Below, in pieces: positions 36,599 to 45,812 of a stretch of 64,000 nucleotides of DNA. How positions within the stretch are numbered: position 1 is the stretch's first letter; every line of letters starts with the position of its first letter. The stretch is from an uncultured Prevotellaceae bacterium (GTDB lineage: Bacteria; Bacteroidota; Bacteroidia; Bacteroidales; Muribaculaceae), in contig ONGE01000006.1 of NCBI GenBank assembly GCA_900317325.1, positions 37,798 to 101,797 of the forward strand. Direction: 5' to 3'. The notes beneath the pieces are model-generated. The model was not told where the DNA came from, did not search any database, and worked only from the letters and a program-made list of their open reading frames with translations. Made by a program: the position numbers and the translations under genes.

Positions 36599-37360
36599 AT
36601 GGGAAAGATAATAGCTATAGCCAATCAAAAAGGCGGTGTGGGCAAAACCACAACGTCGATCAACCTGTCGTCGGCCCTTGCCAGCATCGGCAAGCGCGTG
36701 CTGCTGATTGATGCCGACCCTCAGGCCAACGCCACATCGGGCCTGGGCATCGAGCCCAAGGACATGTCGTCAACCATCTATGAATGCCTGGTGGATGACT
36801 ACCCCATGGGTAGCGCCGCGGTAGCCACCTGTGTCGAAGGGCTCATGCTGGTGGGCTCGCGCATCGATCTGGTGGGCGCCGAGCTGGAACTGGTGGATAA
36901 GGAGCAGCGCGAACGCGTGCTGCGCAACGCGATCAAGGACATCAAGGACGATTATGACTTCATCATCATCGACTGCAGCCCGTCGCTGGGCCTGATCACC
37001 GTGAACGCCCTGACGGCGGCCGACAGCGTGATTATCCCCGTGCAGGCCGAGTATTTCGCCCTGGAGGGCATCAGCAAGCTGCTGAACACGATACGCATCA
37101 TCAAGGGCAAGCTCAATGCCGGATTGCGCATCGAGGGCTTCCTGCTCACGATGTATGACGCACGGCTGAGGCTTGCGAACGAAATATTCGAGGAACTGAA
37201 GGGACACTTCGGTAACATGGTGTTCAACACGGTGATTCCGCGCAACATCCGCATCAGCGAAGCGCCCAGCCACGGCTTGCCTGTCATCCAGTATGATCCC
37301 ACGTGCCGCGGCGCGACGAGCCACATACAACTGGCGCAGGAAATCGTGTCCCGCAACTGA
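36599..37360 (+). CDS. parA: Chromosome partitioning ATPase ParA (Soj)
   Basis: A 253-residue ParA/MinD-type ATPase that drives origin segregation with ParB. The deviant Walker A KGGVGKTT (about 11-18) includes the signature Lys, Walker A' is LLIDADPQANATSG, and Walker B is FIIIDCSPSLG. The size without an N-terminal extension matches chromosomal rather than plasmid ParA. It is followed by parB 49 nt later. Confidence 0.95.
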   Translation: MGKIIAIANQKGGVGKTTTSINLSSALASIGKRVLLIDADPQANATSGLGIEPKDMSSTIYECLVDDYPMGSAAVATCVEGLMLVGSRIDLVGAELELVDKEQRERVLRNAIKDIKDDYDFIIIDCSPSLGLITVNALTAADSVIIPVQAEYFALEGISKLLNTIRIIKGKLNAGLRIEGFLLTMYDARLRLANEIFEELKGHFGNMVFNTVIPRNIRISEAPSHGLPVIQYDPTCRGATSHIQLAQEIVSRN

Positions 37361-37409
37361 TAAAACAACTAACGATATCAACAATTAATCCTATCAGAAC
37401 ACTATATAT

Positions 37410-38282
37410 ATGAAACGAAGCGCATTAGGCAAAGGCCTGGACAAGCTCATCTCGATGGACGACATACAGACCGGCGGCTCATCGGCCATCAACGAGATTC
37501 CGATTTCACAGATCAACCCCAATCCCGACCAGCCTCGCCAGAACTTTGACGAGGAGGCACTCGAGGAACTGGCCACGAGCATCCGCGAGCTGGGCATCAT
37601 CCAACCGCTCACCTTGCGACGCGAGGGCGAGAATGCCTATCAGATCATCTCGGGCGAGCGCCGTTACCGCGCGGCCTTGCTTGCCGGGCTGGAAACTGTT
37701 CCCGCCTACATCCGCACGGCCAACGACAGCGAGGTGACCGAGATGGCCCTGATCGAGAACATCCAGCGCGAGGACCTGAACGCCATCGAGATTGCGTTGA
37801 CCTTCAGGAAACTCATCGACCAGTATAACCTGACGCAGGAGCGCCTGAGTGAGCGCATCGGCAAGAAACGCGCCACGATCGCCAACTTCCTGCGCCTGCT
37901 CAAGCTGCCCGCCGAGGTTCAGCTGGGTCTGCACGACCACACGCTGGACATGGGCCACGCCCGTGCCCTGCTGTCGCTCGACGACCCCAAACTGCAGTTG
38001 AAACTGTACAACGAGACCATCAAGAAAGGTCTGTCGGTAAGACAGGTCGAGCAGCGCGCCAAGCAGATGCAGCAAGCTGCCGACATGGAACGCGGCGGCA
38101 ATGCCGGCACGAGCAACGCCAAGGATTACCAGATACTGCAAAAGCATCTGGCCTCGACATTCGGTGTGCCGGTGAGGTTCACCTTTGACAAGACAGGCAA
38201 GGGAAAAATCACGTTCCCGTTCTCGAACGACGAGCAACTGGAACGCATCATCAGCATCTTTGACACGCTGAAGAACGCTTGA
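37410..38282 (+). CDS. parB: Chromosome partitioning protein ParB (Spo0J)
   Basis: A 290-residue parS-binding CTP switch protein. The N-terminal CTPase domain has the GERRYRAA motif (about 83-90) and TEMALIENIQRED (box II). A central helix-turn-helix (about 145-190) includes RIGKKRATIANFLRL. The C-terminal dimerisation domain follows a Gln-rich linker. It is cotranscribed with parA and probably with the DUF5683 gene after it. Confidence 0.95.
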   Translation: MKRSALGKGLDKLISMDDIQTGGSSAINEIPISQINPNPDQPRQNFDEEALEELATSIRELGIIQPLTLRREGENAYQIISGERRYRAALLAGLETVPAYIRTANDSEVTEMALIENIQREDLNAIEIALTFRKLIDQYNLTQERLSERIGKKRATIANFLRLLKLPAEVQLGLHDHTLDMGHARALLSLDDPKLQLKLYNETIKKGLSVRQVEQRAKQMQQAADMERGGNAGTSNAKDYQILQKHLASTFGVPVRFTFDKTGKGKITFPFSNDEQLERIISIFDTLKNA

Positions 38283-38292
38283 CACGACAATT

Positions 38293-39132
38293 GTGGATTG
38301 GTTGACGACATATCGCAAACATGCCCGACGGCTGGCAGCCGTGATGCTGCTGTGCCTGTTGTGGCACGGCCTACCGGCCATGGGCCAGGAAACGCCCGTG
38401 ACCGTCACGGCGGATGACACCGTGCGCGTCGTCACCACGCCAATCCATCACGAGCGCACGCCGGTGACCCTGAGCGACACGGCCACCCTGAAGGACAAGC
38501 ATCCCGTTCGCGTGGTCAATGCCTCGGGCGACACCATCACGTTCGCCTCGATCGACTCGGTCAGGGGCATTGATGATGTGGAAATCATCATGGACAGCAC
38601 CACAGCAGCAGTGCCGCTGGGCCAAAAGCGCATCTTCAATCCCGACCCGCAACGCGCGTTGTGGATGTCGGCGCTGTGCCCCGGCCTGGGACAGATCTAC
38701 AACCGGCGCTACTGGAAACTGCCCATCGTGGTGGGCGCCTTTGTGGGCCTGAGCTATGGTGCGTCGTGGAACAACAGGATGTACAAGGACTACTCCAAGG
38801 GTTACCGCGACGTGATGGACGACGACCCCGACACGCGTAGCTACATGGACTTTTTCCCGCCCACGGTGCGCGAGAGCGACCTGGACAGAACCTGGCTGCA
38901 GAAGGTCATGAAGAACAAGCGAGACTACTATCGCCGGTACCGTGAGATCTGCGTCATCGCGATGGTGGGGGTTTACCTGATCAACATTGTTGACGCCTAT
39001 GTTGACGCGTCACTGGCCCACTTTGACATCTCGCCCGACCTCACGCTGGACGTGGCACCCACTGCCATCGACAGCGGCGTGACCGGTGGCCGGTTGCCGT
39101 CGTTGGGGCTGCAATGCGCTATCAGTTTCTAA
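38293..39132 (+). CDS. DUF5683 domain protein, exported
   Basis: A 279-residue protein with a start at GTG 38293, which gives a well-formed signal peptide (KHARRLAAVMLLCLLWHG, cleavage near AMG-QE). The C-terminal half carries the DUF5683 pattern: SALCPGLGQIYNRRYWKLP with a following Gly-rich hydrophobic stretch and a second membrane segment near the end. Function is unknown. In Bacteroidetes it commonly sits, as here, between parB and a lytic transglycosylase, which suggests a cell-cycle or envelope role. Confidence 0.8.
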   Translation: MDWLTTYRKHARRLAAVMLLCLLWHGLPAMGQETPVTVTADDTVRVVTTPIHHERTPVTLSDTATLKDKHPVRVVNASGDTITFASIDSVRGIDDVEIIMDSTTAAVPLGQKRIFNPDPQRALWMSALCPGLGQIYNRRYWKLPIVVGAFVGLSYGASWNNRMYKDYSKGYRDVMDDDPDTRSYMDFFPPTVRESDLDRTWLQKVMKNKRDYYRRYREICVIAMVGVYLINIVDAYVDASLAHFDISPDLTLDVAPTAIDSGVTGGRLPSLGLQCAISF

Positions 39133-39157
39133 TCATGCAATAAAACGACAACAGAAT

Positions 39158-41206
39158 ATGACAAGACATCGACTCATCACAGTATTGTTTATCGTCGTGC
39201 TGACAGCCATGGCCGTCATGGCGGCAACGCGCCCATCGCACGACAAAAAGGCCATCTTGACACTGAAGAACTCCATCACCGACGATGACATCGTCTTCCC
39301 GGAGAGTTTCGACACCGACGTCCACCAGATGATGACCAACTGGTATCTCCAGAACTATGCGGTCCTGGATGCCGATGTGGAGAACAAATCGTTCGGCGAG
39401 GTGAACGATGAGACCTACATCCGCCGCCTGTCGTCCATCCCCTCGGTGATTGAGCTGCCCTACAACCAGATTGTGCGCAAGCACATCGAGCGCTATGTGT
39501 ATCGCAGCCGCACGCTGGTGGAGGAGATGCTGGGCATGAGCCTGTACTACATGCCCATCTTTGAGCAGGCCCTGGAGAAAGAAGGTCTGCCCCTGGAGCT
39601 CAAGTACCTGCCCATCGTGGAGAGCGCCCTCGATCCCAATGCGGTGTCGCGTGCAGGCGCTGCAGGATTGTGGCAGTTCATGATCGGCACGGGCAAGGGT
39701 CTGGGCCTCGAGATCAACTCGCTCGTCGATGAGCGCCGCGACCCCTATCGCTCCAGCGCCATGGCCGCCAAGTACCTCAAGAACCTGTACCAGATCTATA
39801 ACGACTGGTCGCTGGCCATCGCCGCCTATAACTGCGGACCCGGCAACGTGAACAAGGCGCTGCACCGCAACGGCGGTTCGGGCGACTTCTGGGACATCTA
39901 TGAGTACCTGCCTCGCGAGACGCGCGGCTATGTGCCTGCCTTCATCGCCGCCAACTATGCGATGACCTACTACAAGCAGCACAACATCAGCCCGTCGCTG
40001 GCCCGCAAGCCGCTCATCACCGACACGGTGACCGTGAACCGTCGCATCCACTTCGCACAGATTGCCCAGGTGCTGAACATCCCCATCGAGGAGATACGCA
40101 CCTTCAATCCGCAGTACCGCAAGGATGTCATCCCCGGTGACAACCACCCCTATGTGCTCGTGCTGCCGTCACAGCAAATCTATAGCTACATCATGAGCGA
40201 GGACAGCATCGACAACTACCGCGATGACATGTATGCCCACCGCCCGATCGTCGAGCCCGGCGGACTCACGCCCACTACCGAGGAGTACATCTCGGGGGTC
40301 ACGGCCAACGGTGAGATGCGCACCATCAACCACAAGGTGGAGCGTGGCGAAACCATGTCGAGCATCGCGTCGAAGTATGGCATGACCACCAACGAGCTGA
40401 TGGCACTGAACAACAGGAGCAACGAGCGCGTGCGCCGCGGCGAGACGCTGAAGGTCAAGGCCGGAGGTCACAACAACGCCAGCGCCGACAATGAGGAGAT
40501 GGGCATCATTCCCAGCAGCAGTTCCACGAACGAGGACGATATGGCCATGGCCGACCCCGATAATGAGCAGGCACAATTCGACGAAGTGAAGGAGGTGGAA
40601 CGCACCGCCGCCAGCAAGGCCCCGTACAAAGGGTCGTACACCTCGAAGTCGGACCAACCCGCGCCCGCTACGGCGAAGCCTGCCAAGTCGAGCCGCAGCG
40701 ACGAACAGTCGGCACGCCAGCATGCGTCACGCAGCAACAGCCGCGACTGGAAAGACCGCAACAGCAAGTATTCGCACAAGGAAAGCGGCAAGAGCCGCCA
40801 TCACGGCGACAACTCGGAGCGCAGTTCCAAGGGCAAGAACCGCAAGAAAGCTGATAAGCCCAAACAGCCCAGCGAGGTGACCGTGCAGAAGGGTGAGTCG
40901 CTGACCAAGATTGCCGAGAAAGCCGGCGTATCGGTCAAGGACATTGAGCGTGCCAACGGTATCGAAGACGGCAACAAGATCAAGGCCGGAGAAAAAATCA
41001 AGATTCCGACCAAGGCCGAGGCTAAGCAAGCCGAGAAAAAGAGTAAATCGGGCAAATCCGGCAAATCGGGCAAGGGAAGCTCGACCGAGAAGAGTTCGAA
41101 GAAATCCTCGAGCAAGGCATCAAAGGAGTCGTCAAGCAAGTCCTCGAAGAGCTCATCTGGCAAATCCGGCAAGAGCGGCGGCTCCAAGAAGTCCAAGAAG
41201 AAATAA
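39158..41206 (+). CDS. MltD-like lytic transglycosylase with LysM domains
   Basis: A 682-residue exported enzyme that cleaves peptidoglycan glycan strands. A signal peptide (about 5-24) is followed by an SLT domain (about 140-260) with catalytic Glu in LKYLPIVESALDP and the motifs AAGLWQFM and AYNCGPGNV. Two LysM domains bind peptidoglycan: one near residues 385-435 (VERGETMSSIASKYG) and one near 560-610 (VQKGESLTKIAEKAG). A Lys/Ser/Arg-rich linker and a striking Ser/Lys/Gly tail (last about 55 residues) make it very basic. Translation starts at ATG 39158, since the longer frame lies inside the preceding gene. Confidence 0.92.
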   Translation: MTRHRLITVLFIVVLTAMAVMAATRPSHDKKAILTLKNSITDDDIVFPESFDTDVHQMMTNWYLQNYAVLDADVENKSFGEVNDETYIRRLSSIPSVIELPYNQIVRKHIERYVYRSRTLVEEMLGMSLYYMPIFEQALEKEGLPLELKYLPIVESALDPNAVSRAGAAGLWQFMIGTGKGLGLEINSLVDERRDPYRSSAMAAKYLKNLYQIYNDWSLAIAAYNCGPGNVNKALHRNGGSGDFWDIYEYLPRETRGYVPAFIAANYAMTYYKQHNISPSLARKPLITDTVTVNRRIHFAQIAQVLNIPIEEIRTFNPQYRKDVIPGDNHPYVLVLPSQQIYSYIMSEDSIDNYRDDMYAHRPIVEPGGLTPTTEEYISGVTANGEMRTINHKVERGETMSSIASKYGMTTNELMALNNRSNERVRRGETLKVKAGGHNNASADNEEMGIIPSSSSTNEDDMAMADPDNEQAQFDEVKEVERTAASKAPYKGSYTSKSDQPAPATAKPAKSSRSDEQSARQHASRSNSRDWKDRNSKYSHKESGKSRHHGDNSERSSKGKNRKKADKPKQPSEVTVQKGESLTKIAEKAGVSVKDIERANGIEDGNKIKAGEKIKIPTKAEAKQAEKKSKSGKSGKSGKGSSTEKSSKKSSSKASKESSSKSSKSSSGKSGKSGGSKKSKKK

Positions 41207-41213
41207 AGAAGAA

Positions 41214-41948
41214 CTACTCGCGCGTGAGGTCAACGATTACCTCACGGGCAATCAACAGACCGGCCGCGGCAGGAACGAATGCGTTGCTGCCCGGCTGTTT
41301 TTTTCCGTCAACATAGACGGGCACGTCGGGGTTCCAACGCGGTTCCTCCTCGCTGTACACGCACTTGAAGTGATGGATGCCCTCGCGGTGGAGCAGCTTG
41401 CGCAGCATGCGCGCCAAGGGGTCGATGCGCGTCGCGTCAAAGTCGGCCACGCGGAACGCCATCGGGTCCATCTTGTAGGCAGCACCCATCGAGCAGATGT
41501 GTGTCACGCCCAGCTTGAGGCATCGTCGGGCAATCTCCATCTTGGCCGTGATCGTGTCCAAGCTATCCACCACGTAGTCAAACTGCGTCATGTCGATGTC
41601 GTCGGCATTCTCGGGCAGGTAGAACATCCTGTGGGTAGTCACCTTGCAGCGCGGGTTGATGTCACGCACGCGCTCGGCGGCCACGTCCACCTTGGCGCGG
41701 CCGATGGTGCTGTGGAGGGCAAAAATCTGGCGGTTGATGTTCGACACGCTCACCGTGTCGTCGTCAATCAGGTCGAGCGCCCCCACCCCACTGCGGGCCA
41801 GCGCCTCGACCACATAGCCGCCCACGCCGCCGATGCCGAACACCGCGACGCGGCTGCTGGCCAAGCGCTCCATCGCCTCGGCACCCAGCATCAACTCGGT
41901 GCGCGCGAACGGATTTTCGGCCGTAAGATTCTGTTCAAGATTGTCCAT
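41214..41948 (-). CDS. tcdA: tRNA threonylcarbamoyladenosine dehydratase TcdA (CsdL)
   Basis: A 244-residue E1-like ThiF-family enzyme that cyclises t6A to ct6A at position 37 of ANN-reading tRNAs, using ATP. The adenylate-binding motif GIGGVGGYVVEALARSG is near the N terminus, and a DDD near residue 60 starts the metal/ATP region. I chose ATG 41948 over the longer frame at 42056 because a -7 box (41969-41976) lies just upstream of it. The gene is convergent with the lytic transglycosylase, 7 nt apart. Confidence 0.9.
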   Translation of the reverse strand: MDNLEQNLTAENPFARTELMLGAEAMERLASSRVAVFGIGGVGGYVVEALARSGVGALDLIDDDTVSVSNINRQIFALHSTIGRAKVDVAAERVRDINPRCKVTTHRMFYLPENADDIDMTQFDYVVDSLDTITAKMEIARRCLKLGVTHICSMGAAYKMDPMAFRVADFDATRIDPLARMLRKLLHREGIHHFKCVYSEEEPRWNPDVPVYVDGKKQPGSNAFVPAAAGLLIAREVIVDLTRE

Positions 41949-41968
41949 GCTTGTCGAATTTTTGACCG

Positions 41969-41976
41969 CAAATTTA
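41969..41976 (-). promoter_or_regulatory. -7 box for tcdA
   Basis: The minus strand reads TAAATTTG, 20 bp before ATG 41948. It sets the start codon. Confidence 0.55.
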
Positions 41977-42045
41977 CTATAACCACCCTCAACAACAGCC
42001 CCAATTGACGCAAAAAAACGCATTTTGACAAAAAATGTCCATTTT

Positions 42046-42078
42046 TTTGCCCCCAATTCAAAAAATTGATTTACCTTT
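42046..42078 (+). promoter_or_regulatory. Promoter of tRNA-Leu
   Basis: TTTG (42046-42049) and TACCTTTG (42071-42078) are 21 bp apart, 13 bp before the mature tRNA. Confidence 0.75.
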
Positions 42079-42091
42079 GCACCCGCTTCGA

Positions 42092-42175
42092 CGCCCAGAT
42101 GGCGGAATCGGTAGACGCGTTGGTCTCAAACACCAATGGGGTAACACCCGTGCCGGTTCGACCCCGGCTCTGGGT
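42092..42175 (+). tRNA. tRNA-Leu (CAA)
   Basis: An 84-nt class II tRNA with acceptor GCCCAGA/TCTGGGT, anticodon stem TTGGT/ACCAA, loop CTCAAAC (anticodon CAA), a long variable arm and T loop TTCGACC. CCA is not encoded. Base composition turns AT-rich straight after it, and accessory genes follow, so it is the likely insertion point of the island. No second copy of its 3' end is present in this window. Confidence 0.93.
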
Positions 42176-42194
42176 ACGAGTTTGACTCGAAAAC

Positions 42195-42235
42195 AATCGC
42201 TAAAGCCTTGAAATTAAGGACTTTAGCGATTTTCT
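42195..42235 (+). terminator. Terminator after tRNA-Leu
   Basis: AATCGCTAAAG (42195-42205) pairs with CTTTAGCGATT (42221-42231), with a smaller inner stem, then TTTCTATTT. Confidence 0.8.
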
Positions 42236-42459
42236 ATTTCTCAGTTTTCCCCACATTTTCCCCACATCTGCAAAGTTTCTTGCAAATATTTTTCTTTTCT
42301 CCACAAATTTCCTCCCTATTTCCCATCTTGACACAACAGAATAGAAATAAGGCCCTTAAAATTTCAACTCCATTTAATCTGATTAAGCGATTTTCAATGC
42401 AGATCAAATTAGCAGAACTATATCTACCCTCTATTCGGAGAGATATATAAAGTCCTAGT

Positions 42460-42700
42460 TTCTTTTCTATCAACTTTTCTGGTAACTATTCTATCAACTA
42501 TTCAGTTCTATCAGTCCGTTTTCAGTTACTCATTCAGTTCGATTTTCTGTTCGATTTCTATTCGGTTTTCTATCACCTTTTCTGTGACATATCTATGACG
42601 TTTTCTGTGACCTTCTTTCATTTACAGTCACCTTTTCAGACACCTTTCCCACATTTACACTCACCTTTCCAGACGTTACACTCACTTTTTCTGCCACCTT
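42460..42700. repeat. Degenerate TTTTCTGTGAC / CTATCAACT repeats
   Basis: Short imperfect units such as TTTTCTATCA, TTTTCTGTGAC and TTTACACTCACCTTT recur many times. On the minus strand, part of this encodes Lys-Val-x-Glu-Lys-Val repeats of the adjacent pseudogene. The same TTTTCTGTGAC unit reappears at 45740-45762. Confidence 0.55.
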
Positions 42701-42956
42701 AGGCACAGATATCTTCAGGATAAAGTCATCGGTGCGGATAGAAAGAGCAGGAGTCCCATTAGCTTCAAGCTCTCTATATCTATAGATATGCCCCCTCAAA
42801 CGTCCTGATTTTATCCGCCACACCTATAGCAAGCACACCGCCATCGGCGTTAGCCATTGCCACGATGGGCACAGCCAAAGCTTTCGGGTCAACCTGAATG
42901 CTCTTGCAATCAAACGTCTGATCTTCATTGCGAGTTGTTATTTCTTGTATAGTCAT
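42593..42956 (-). pseudogene. Decayed AlbA_2 (Schlafen-type) ATP-binding protein gene
   Basis: From ATG 42956 the first 58 codons read like an AlbA_2 domain N terminus (TFDCKSIQVDPKALAVPIV, then AMANADGGVLAIGVAD) and stop at 42780. The other frame, to 42593, then gives the C-terminal tail of the same protein type (ELEANGTPALSIRTDDFILK, followed by KVAEKVSV-type repeats). The middle of the protein, some hundreds of residues, is missing, and the two ends meet at a run of five G with a frame change. It is an internal deletion remnant. The intact family acts as regulator or defence-related ATP-binding protein. Confidence 0.7.
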
Positions 42957-43034
42957 ATCAATTGTTATTCAAACGTCAACAATGTTCCTTTATATATTGA
43001 TTAGCTATATATTTGGGCGATTATCTGCACTTTT

Positions 43035-43050
43035 AGATGTGTATAAGACA
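43035..43050. other. Tn5 mosaic-end-like sequence
   Basis: AGATGTGTATAAGACA equals the 19-bp Tn5 mosaic end (also used in sequencing adapters) with GA deleted near the end. It lies in the gap between the pseudogene and the three-gene operon. It could be chance or an assembly scar. Confidence 0.3.
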
Positions 43051-43065
43051 AATCCTTTTATGCTT

Positions 43066-43698
43066 TTAATACCATCCATTTTGTTTCAATATTCGATGTA
43101 ACTCTTGTCCTGTATCATTTAACTCAATAATGGTGTGGTGCCCCCAACCGCCATTGTCAATCTCATTGTCTATCAAACCAAGGTTCATCAAAGCATTGAC
43201 TTTTATTGAATCGTATTTGTTATAGTCTTTTATTTCTTTTTCGTATTCGGGCAAAGCTTTTAAATCAAAGACAAAAGACCTATCAATTATTGAGCACAGT
43301 CGCAAGAACAATTCATCGTCAATATGGCCATATACCCGCTCTCTGTAGATATATCCCATAATGTCAGCCTTGGCATCATCCTCTGCTCGAAGTAGATAAT
43401 GAGTCAGATATTCATATAGTTTATTCCGACGTTCTGCAGTTAAGCTATTCAAGAACTTATCTTTTTCTTTTTGGGGTATGTCCTTTTCTTTTTCCAAGAA
43501 TTTTGCCAATTTTCTGATGAAGTGAAGTTCCTGAAACCTACTTCCTATCCGACCAAGTTTTAATAAAGAACCAATATATGGGATGTCGTAGAAAGTTTCT
43601 AAGATATCGGAAGAAACATCTAACTCTAACTCAAGTCCAGATGATACAAATTCTTGTTCTTTCTTTGATACCGAAAGGGTAAAAATATCTTCCATCAT
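43066..43698 (-). CDS. Unknown protein, third gene of a three-gene operon
   Basis: A 210-residue soluble protein. The first half is helical (SGLELELDVSSDILETFYDI, then RKLAKFLEKEKDIPQKEKDK) and the C-terminal part, about 140-210, looks like a small winged-helix domain (VNALMNLGLIDNE, then HTIIELNDTGQELHRIL). I have seen such proteins as hypothetical members of defence-rich loci but cannot name a family. ATG 43698 is used, as the longer frame begins with TTG. It follows the next gene by 24 nt. Confidence 0.6.
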   Translation of the reverse strand: MMEDIFTLSVSKKEQEFVSSGLELELDVSSDILETFYDIPYIGSLLKLGRIGSRFQELHFIRKLAKFLEKEKDIPQKEKDKFLNSLTAERRNKLYEYLTHYLLRAEDDAKADIMGYIYRERVYGHIDDELFLRLCSIIDRSFVFDLKALPEYEKEIKDYNKYDSIKVNALMNLGLIDNEIDNGGWGHHTIIELNDTGQELHRILKQNGWY

Positions 43699-43722
43699 AA
43701 TTATTTTCAAATACAACTATTA

Positions 43723-44247
43723 TTAGCCATTTATTAAAGCCATTAATCTGGTAAAATTAGGAATGGAGATTTGATATATTTTTGCTTTAATATCAATACC
43801 ACTTAACAGCATAGGAATGCCTTGAGCTATACACAATTGCCTATATAATTCCTTAATATACAATTGTTGTGAGTTTTGTTCAACCAGTGATAATATTGTT
43901 GCAATTGCATTATCATTTAAGACGACGTTTATTCTGTTATTTGTTAAGAGATTCACTTGCAGAGATGTCAATACATTTTTTGTTGCTTCCACGAGATTAA
44001 CTGCTATATCGTTTATGATTTGTGGCAGTTGCTTCATAAACAATAATTTCTGGTTCCATGCATTTTCAATTACTAATAGATTTTGCTGAGTTGGTAAAGT
44101 GTTAAACGCATTAGTAGCATTATCTAAATTTCTATCCAATAAATTAAGTTGTATCTTAACCTGAATTAATCGTGAGTATAATGCTTGAACCTGAGTTAAA
44201 TGAGTATAAACACTTGTGTTCGACTGATTATTTGTTATATTATTCAT
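43723..44247 (-). CDS. Unknown helical protein, second gene of a three-gene operon
   Basis: A 174-residue protein, Asn- and Leu-rich, predicted mostly helical with heptad-like leucines (QALYSRLIQVKIQLNLLDRN). No membrane segment or catalytic motif is seen. It overlaps the upstream gene by 8 nt, so the pair is translationally coupled and probably interacts. Family unknown. Confidence 0.6.
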   Translation of the reverse strand: MNNITNNQSNTSVYTHLTQVQALYSRLIQVKIQLNLLDRNLDNATNAFNTLPTQQNLLVIENAWNQKLLFMKQLPQIINDIAVNLVEATKNVLTSLQVNLLTNNRINVVLNDNAIATILSLVEQNSQQLYIKELYRQLCIAQGIPMLLSGIDIKAKIYQISIPNFTRLMALING

Positions 44248-45067
44248 GAGACGCCTCCCTTCCTTTTTCTGTTAAAATGTTATTTAGCATTTCTGTTAAT
44301 GCTTCTAATTGCTTCATTTGAGTACTCATAGTTTCTACGGACCATTGGTATTGGGTATTCTTGGTCTCAACTTCTTTTAATAAGTTAGAAATACGTTCTA
44401 TATTTTTTGTTGATTCATCATGCATTTTTACAATATCTTGAATCAAAGTATCAAACTCCTCTGTTTTATTCGAAATAAAGGAATCGCTATTTTGTTTGAT
44501 AGTTGCAAGAAAACTATTAAGATTAGTTGCCTGATCTTGTAACTTCGTGATTTCAATAGAGGCATTCAACCCTTGTTTCTTTACATTACTCAACACATCT
44601 TTAGCATCAGCTTTCGTCTCTTCAATTTTAAATATTGCAAAGAAACCAAAGATAATGAAGATAACACTTAACACACCTCCCCAAATACCTATTTGTGCAT
44701 AGTCATTTTCTATTTTTTCAATATGTAAGGCCACCAAATTGCTCATTTCCTCTTGCGAGAGCTGTACCTCTCTTCGAAACAAAGCAGAGTCACATTGCAG
44801 TTGTGATAGTAATGCTTGAGAATTTACAATTGTACCAGTGTCATTACTCAAAATCATAGTCTTCATGTCATAAAAAATGGAATCTATCTTCATGACATGA
44901 TTTACGTGCTCATTTACAATTTTTCCCTGAGACTCTTTGAATATAGTGGCGGAATGACATAGATATGTTATAAGTATAATCAATATCACAATAATGACTC
45001 CACAAAAACAATAAACAATATTATTATTCTTTCTGTTTTCCTTAACCATAATATAATCTTTTATCAT
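44240..45067 (-). CDS. Membrane protein with coiled coil, first gene of a three-gene operon
   Basis: A 275-residue protein with two TM segments (about residues 16-36 and 133-155) enclosing a roughly 95-residue outside domain. A long cytoplasmic coiled coil (about 160-265) follows. That layout is like a two-TM sensor or chemoreceptor without a recognised output domain. ATG 45067 is chosen, and Met 45049 is also possible. Together with two coupled soluble partners, it could be a membrane-anchored sensing complex, but this is inference. Confidence 0.6.
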   Translation of the reverse strand: MIKDYIMVKENRKNNNIVYCFCGVIIVILIILITYLCHSATIFKESQGKIVNEHVNHVMKIDSIFYDMKTMILSNDTGTIVNSQALLSQLQCDSALFRREVQLSQEEMSNLVALHIEKIENDYAQIGIWGGVLSVIFIIFGFFAIFKIEETKADAKDVLSNVKKQGLNASIEITKLQDQATNLNSFLATIKQNSDSFISNKTEEFDTLIQDIVKMHDESTKNIERISNLLKEVETKNTQYQWSVETMSTQMKQLEALTEMLNNILTEKGREASHE

Positions 45068-45167
45068 TGTTCCACATTCTATCTGGACTAACGCCTTTTT
45101 GCCGCAGTTTGTCACACATTAATTCTATTGATGAATTCTTCCATCGACTTTTCTGTATGTTATGTAG

Positions 45168-45175
45168 CAAAGGTA
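45168..45175 (-). promoter_or_regulatory. -7 box of the three-gene operon
   Basis: The minus strand reads TACCTTTG, with TTTG 23 bp upstream (45199-45202). The leader to ATG 45067 is about 95 nt. The rest of the 45116-45975 gap has TTTTCTGTGAC-type repeats and the hsdR promoter. Confidence 0.55.
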
Positions 45176-45812
45176 AACAATTTCAGCGAGAAACTGTACA
45201 AAATATTACTTAAATTTGCAAAAGAGTTCACTTAATTTCCTTCAAAATCACTTATTTAGTGAGAAAATGGCGGTTTGGTATTAATCGTTGCTACATATGA
45301 AGCCCAATTCATGGATGATTTGTATATTTGCAACTATTAATTTATTGTAATCCTAAATAGTTACTAATTGCTTTTTATTTCTTTATCTCACTAAGCATTT
45401 TGACTTGGGTACATTTCGTCATTCCAATTGTCGCATATTGAGACGATGAGGGACTTGAGGTGTTCTCTACAAGATACTCCCTCCATTACAAACATACTTC
45501 TTATTTGCTTGCAAATGTACTAAAATCTTTTGAAACCAGTTTTCTATCACCTTTGCATGAACAAATGATACCACGTCTTTCGGTCTCTATCATCAAAGTA
45601 TTGTTTTCTGGTAACCTTTTCTGCCACCTTTCTGCTGCCCATTAAACAAACATACTTGTCAGTAACCATTCTAACACATCTTCTTTGTCTCAGCCAATGT
45701 ATCGTTTGTCGGAGATGTCGTCGGTAAATCAAATATAGCTTTCTGTGACGTTTTCTGTGACATGATTCTAACTTACATCTGGAGTTTTAGAGTTGATTTC
45801 CAAAAAATGTTG

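Noticed and set aside
42480-42700. Possible CRISPR array
   Set aside because: The repeats are short and degenerate, without constant-length spacers, and no cas gene is present in the window.
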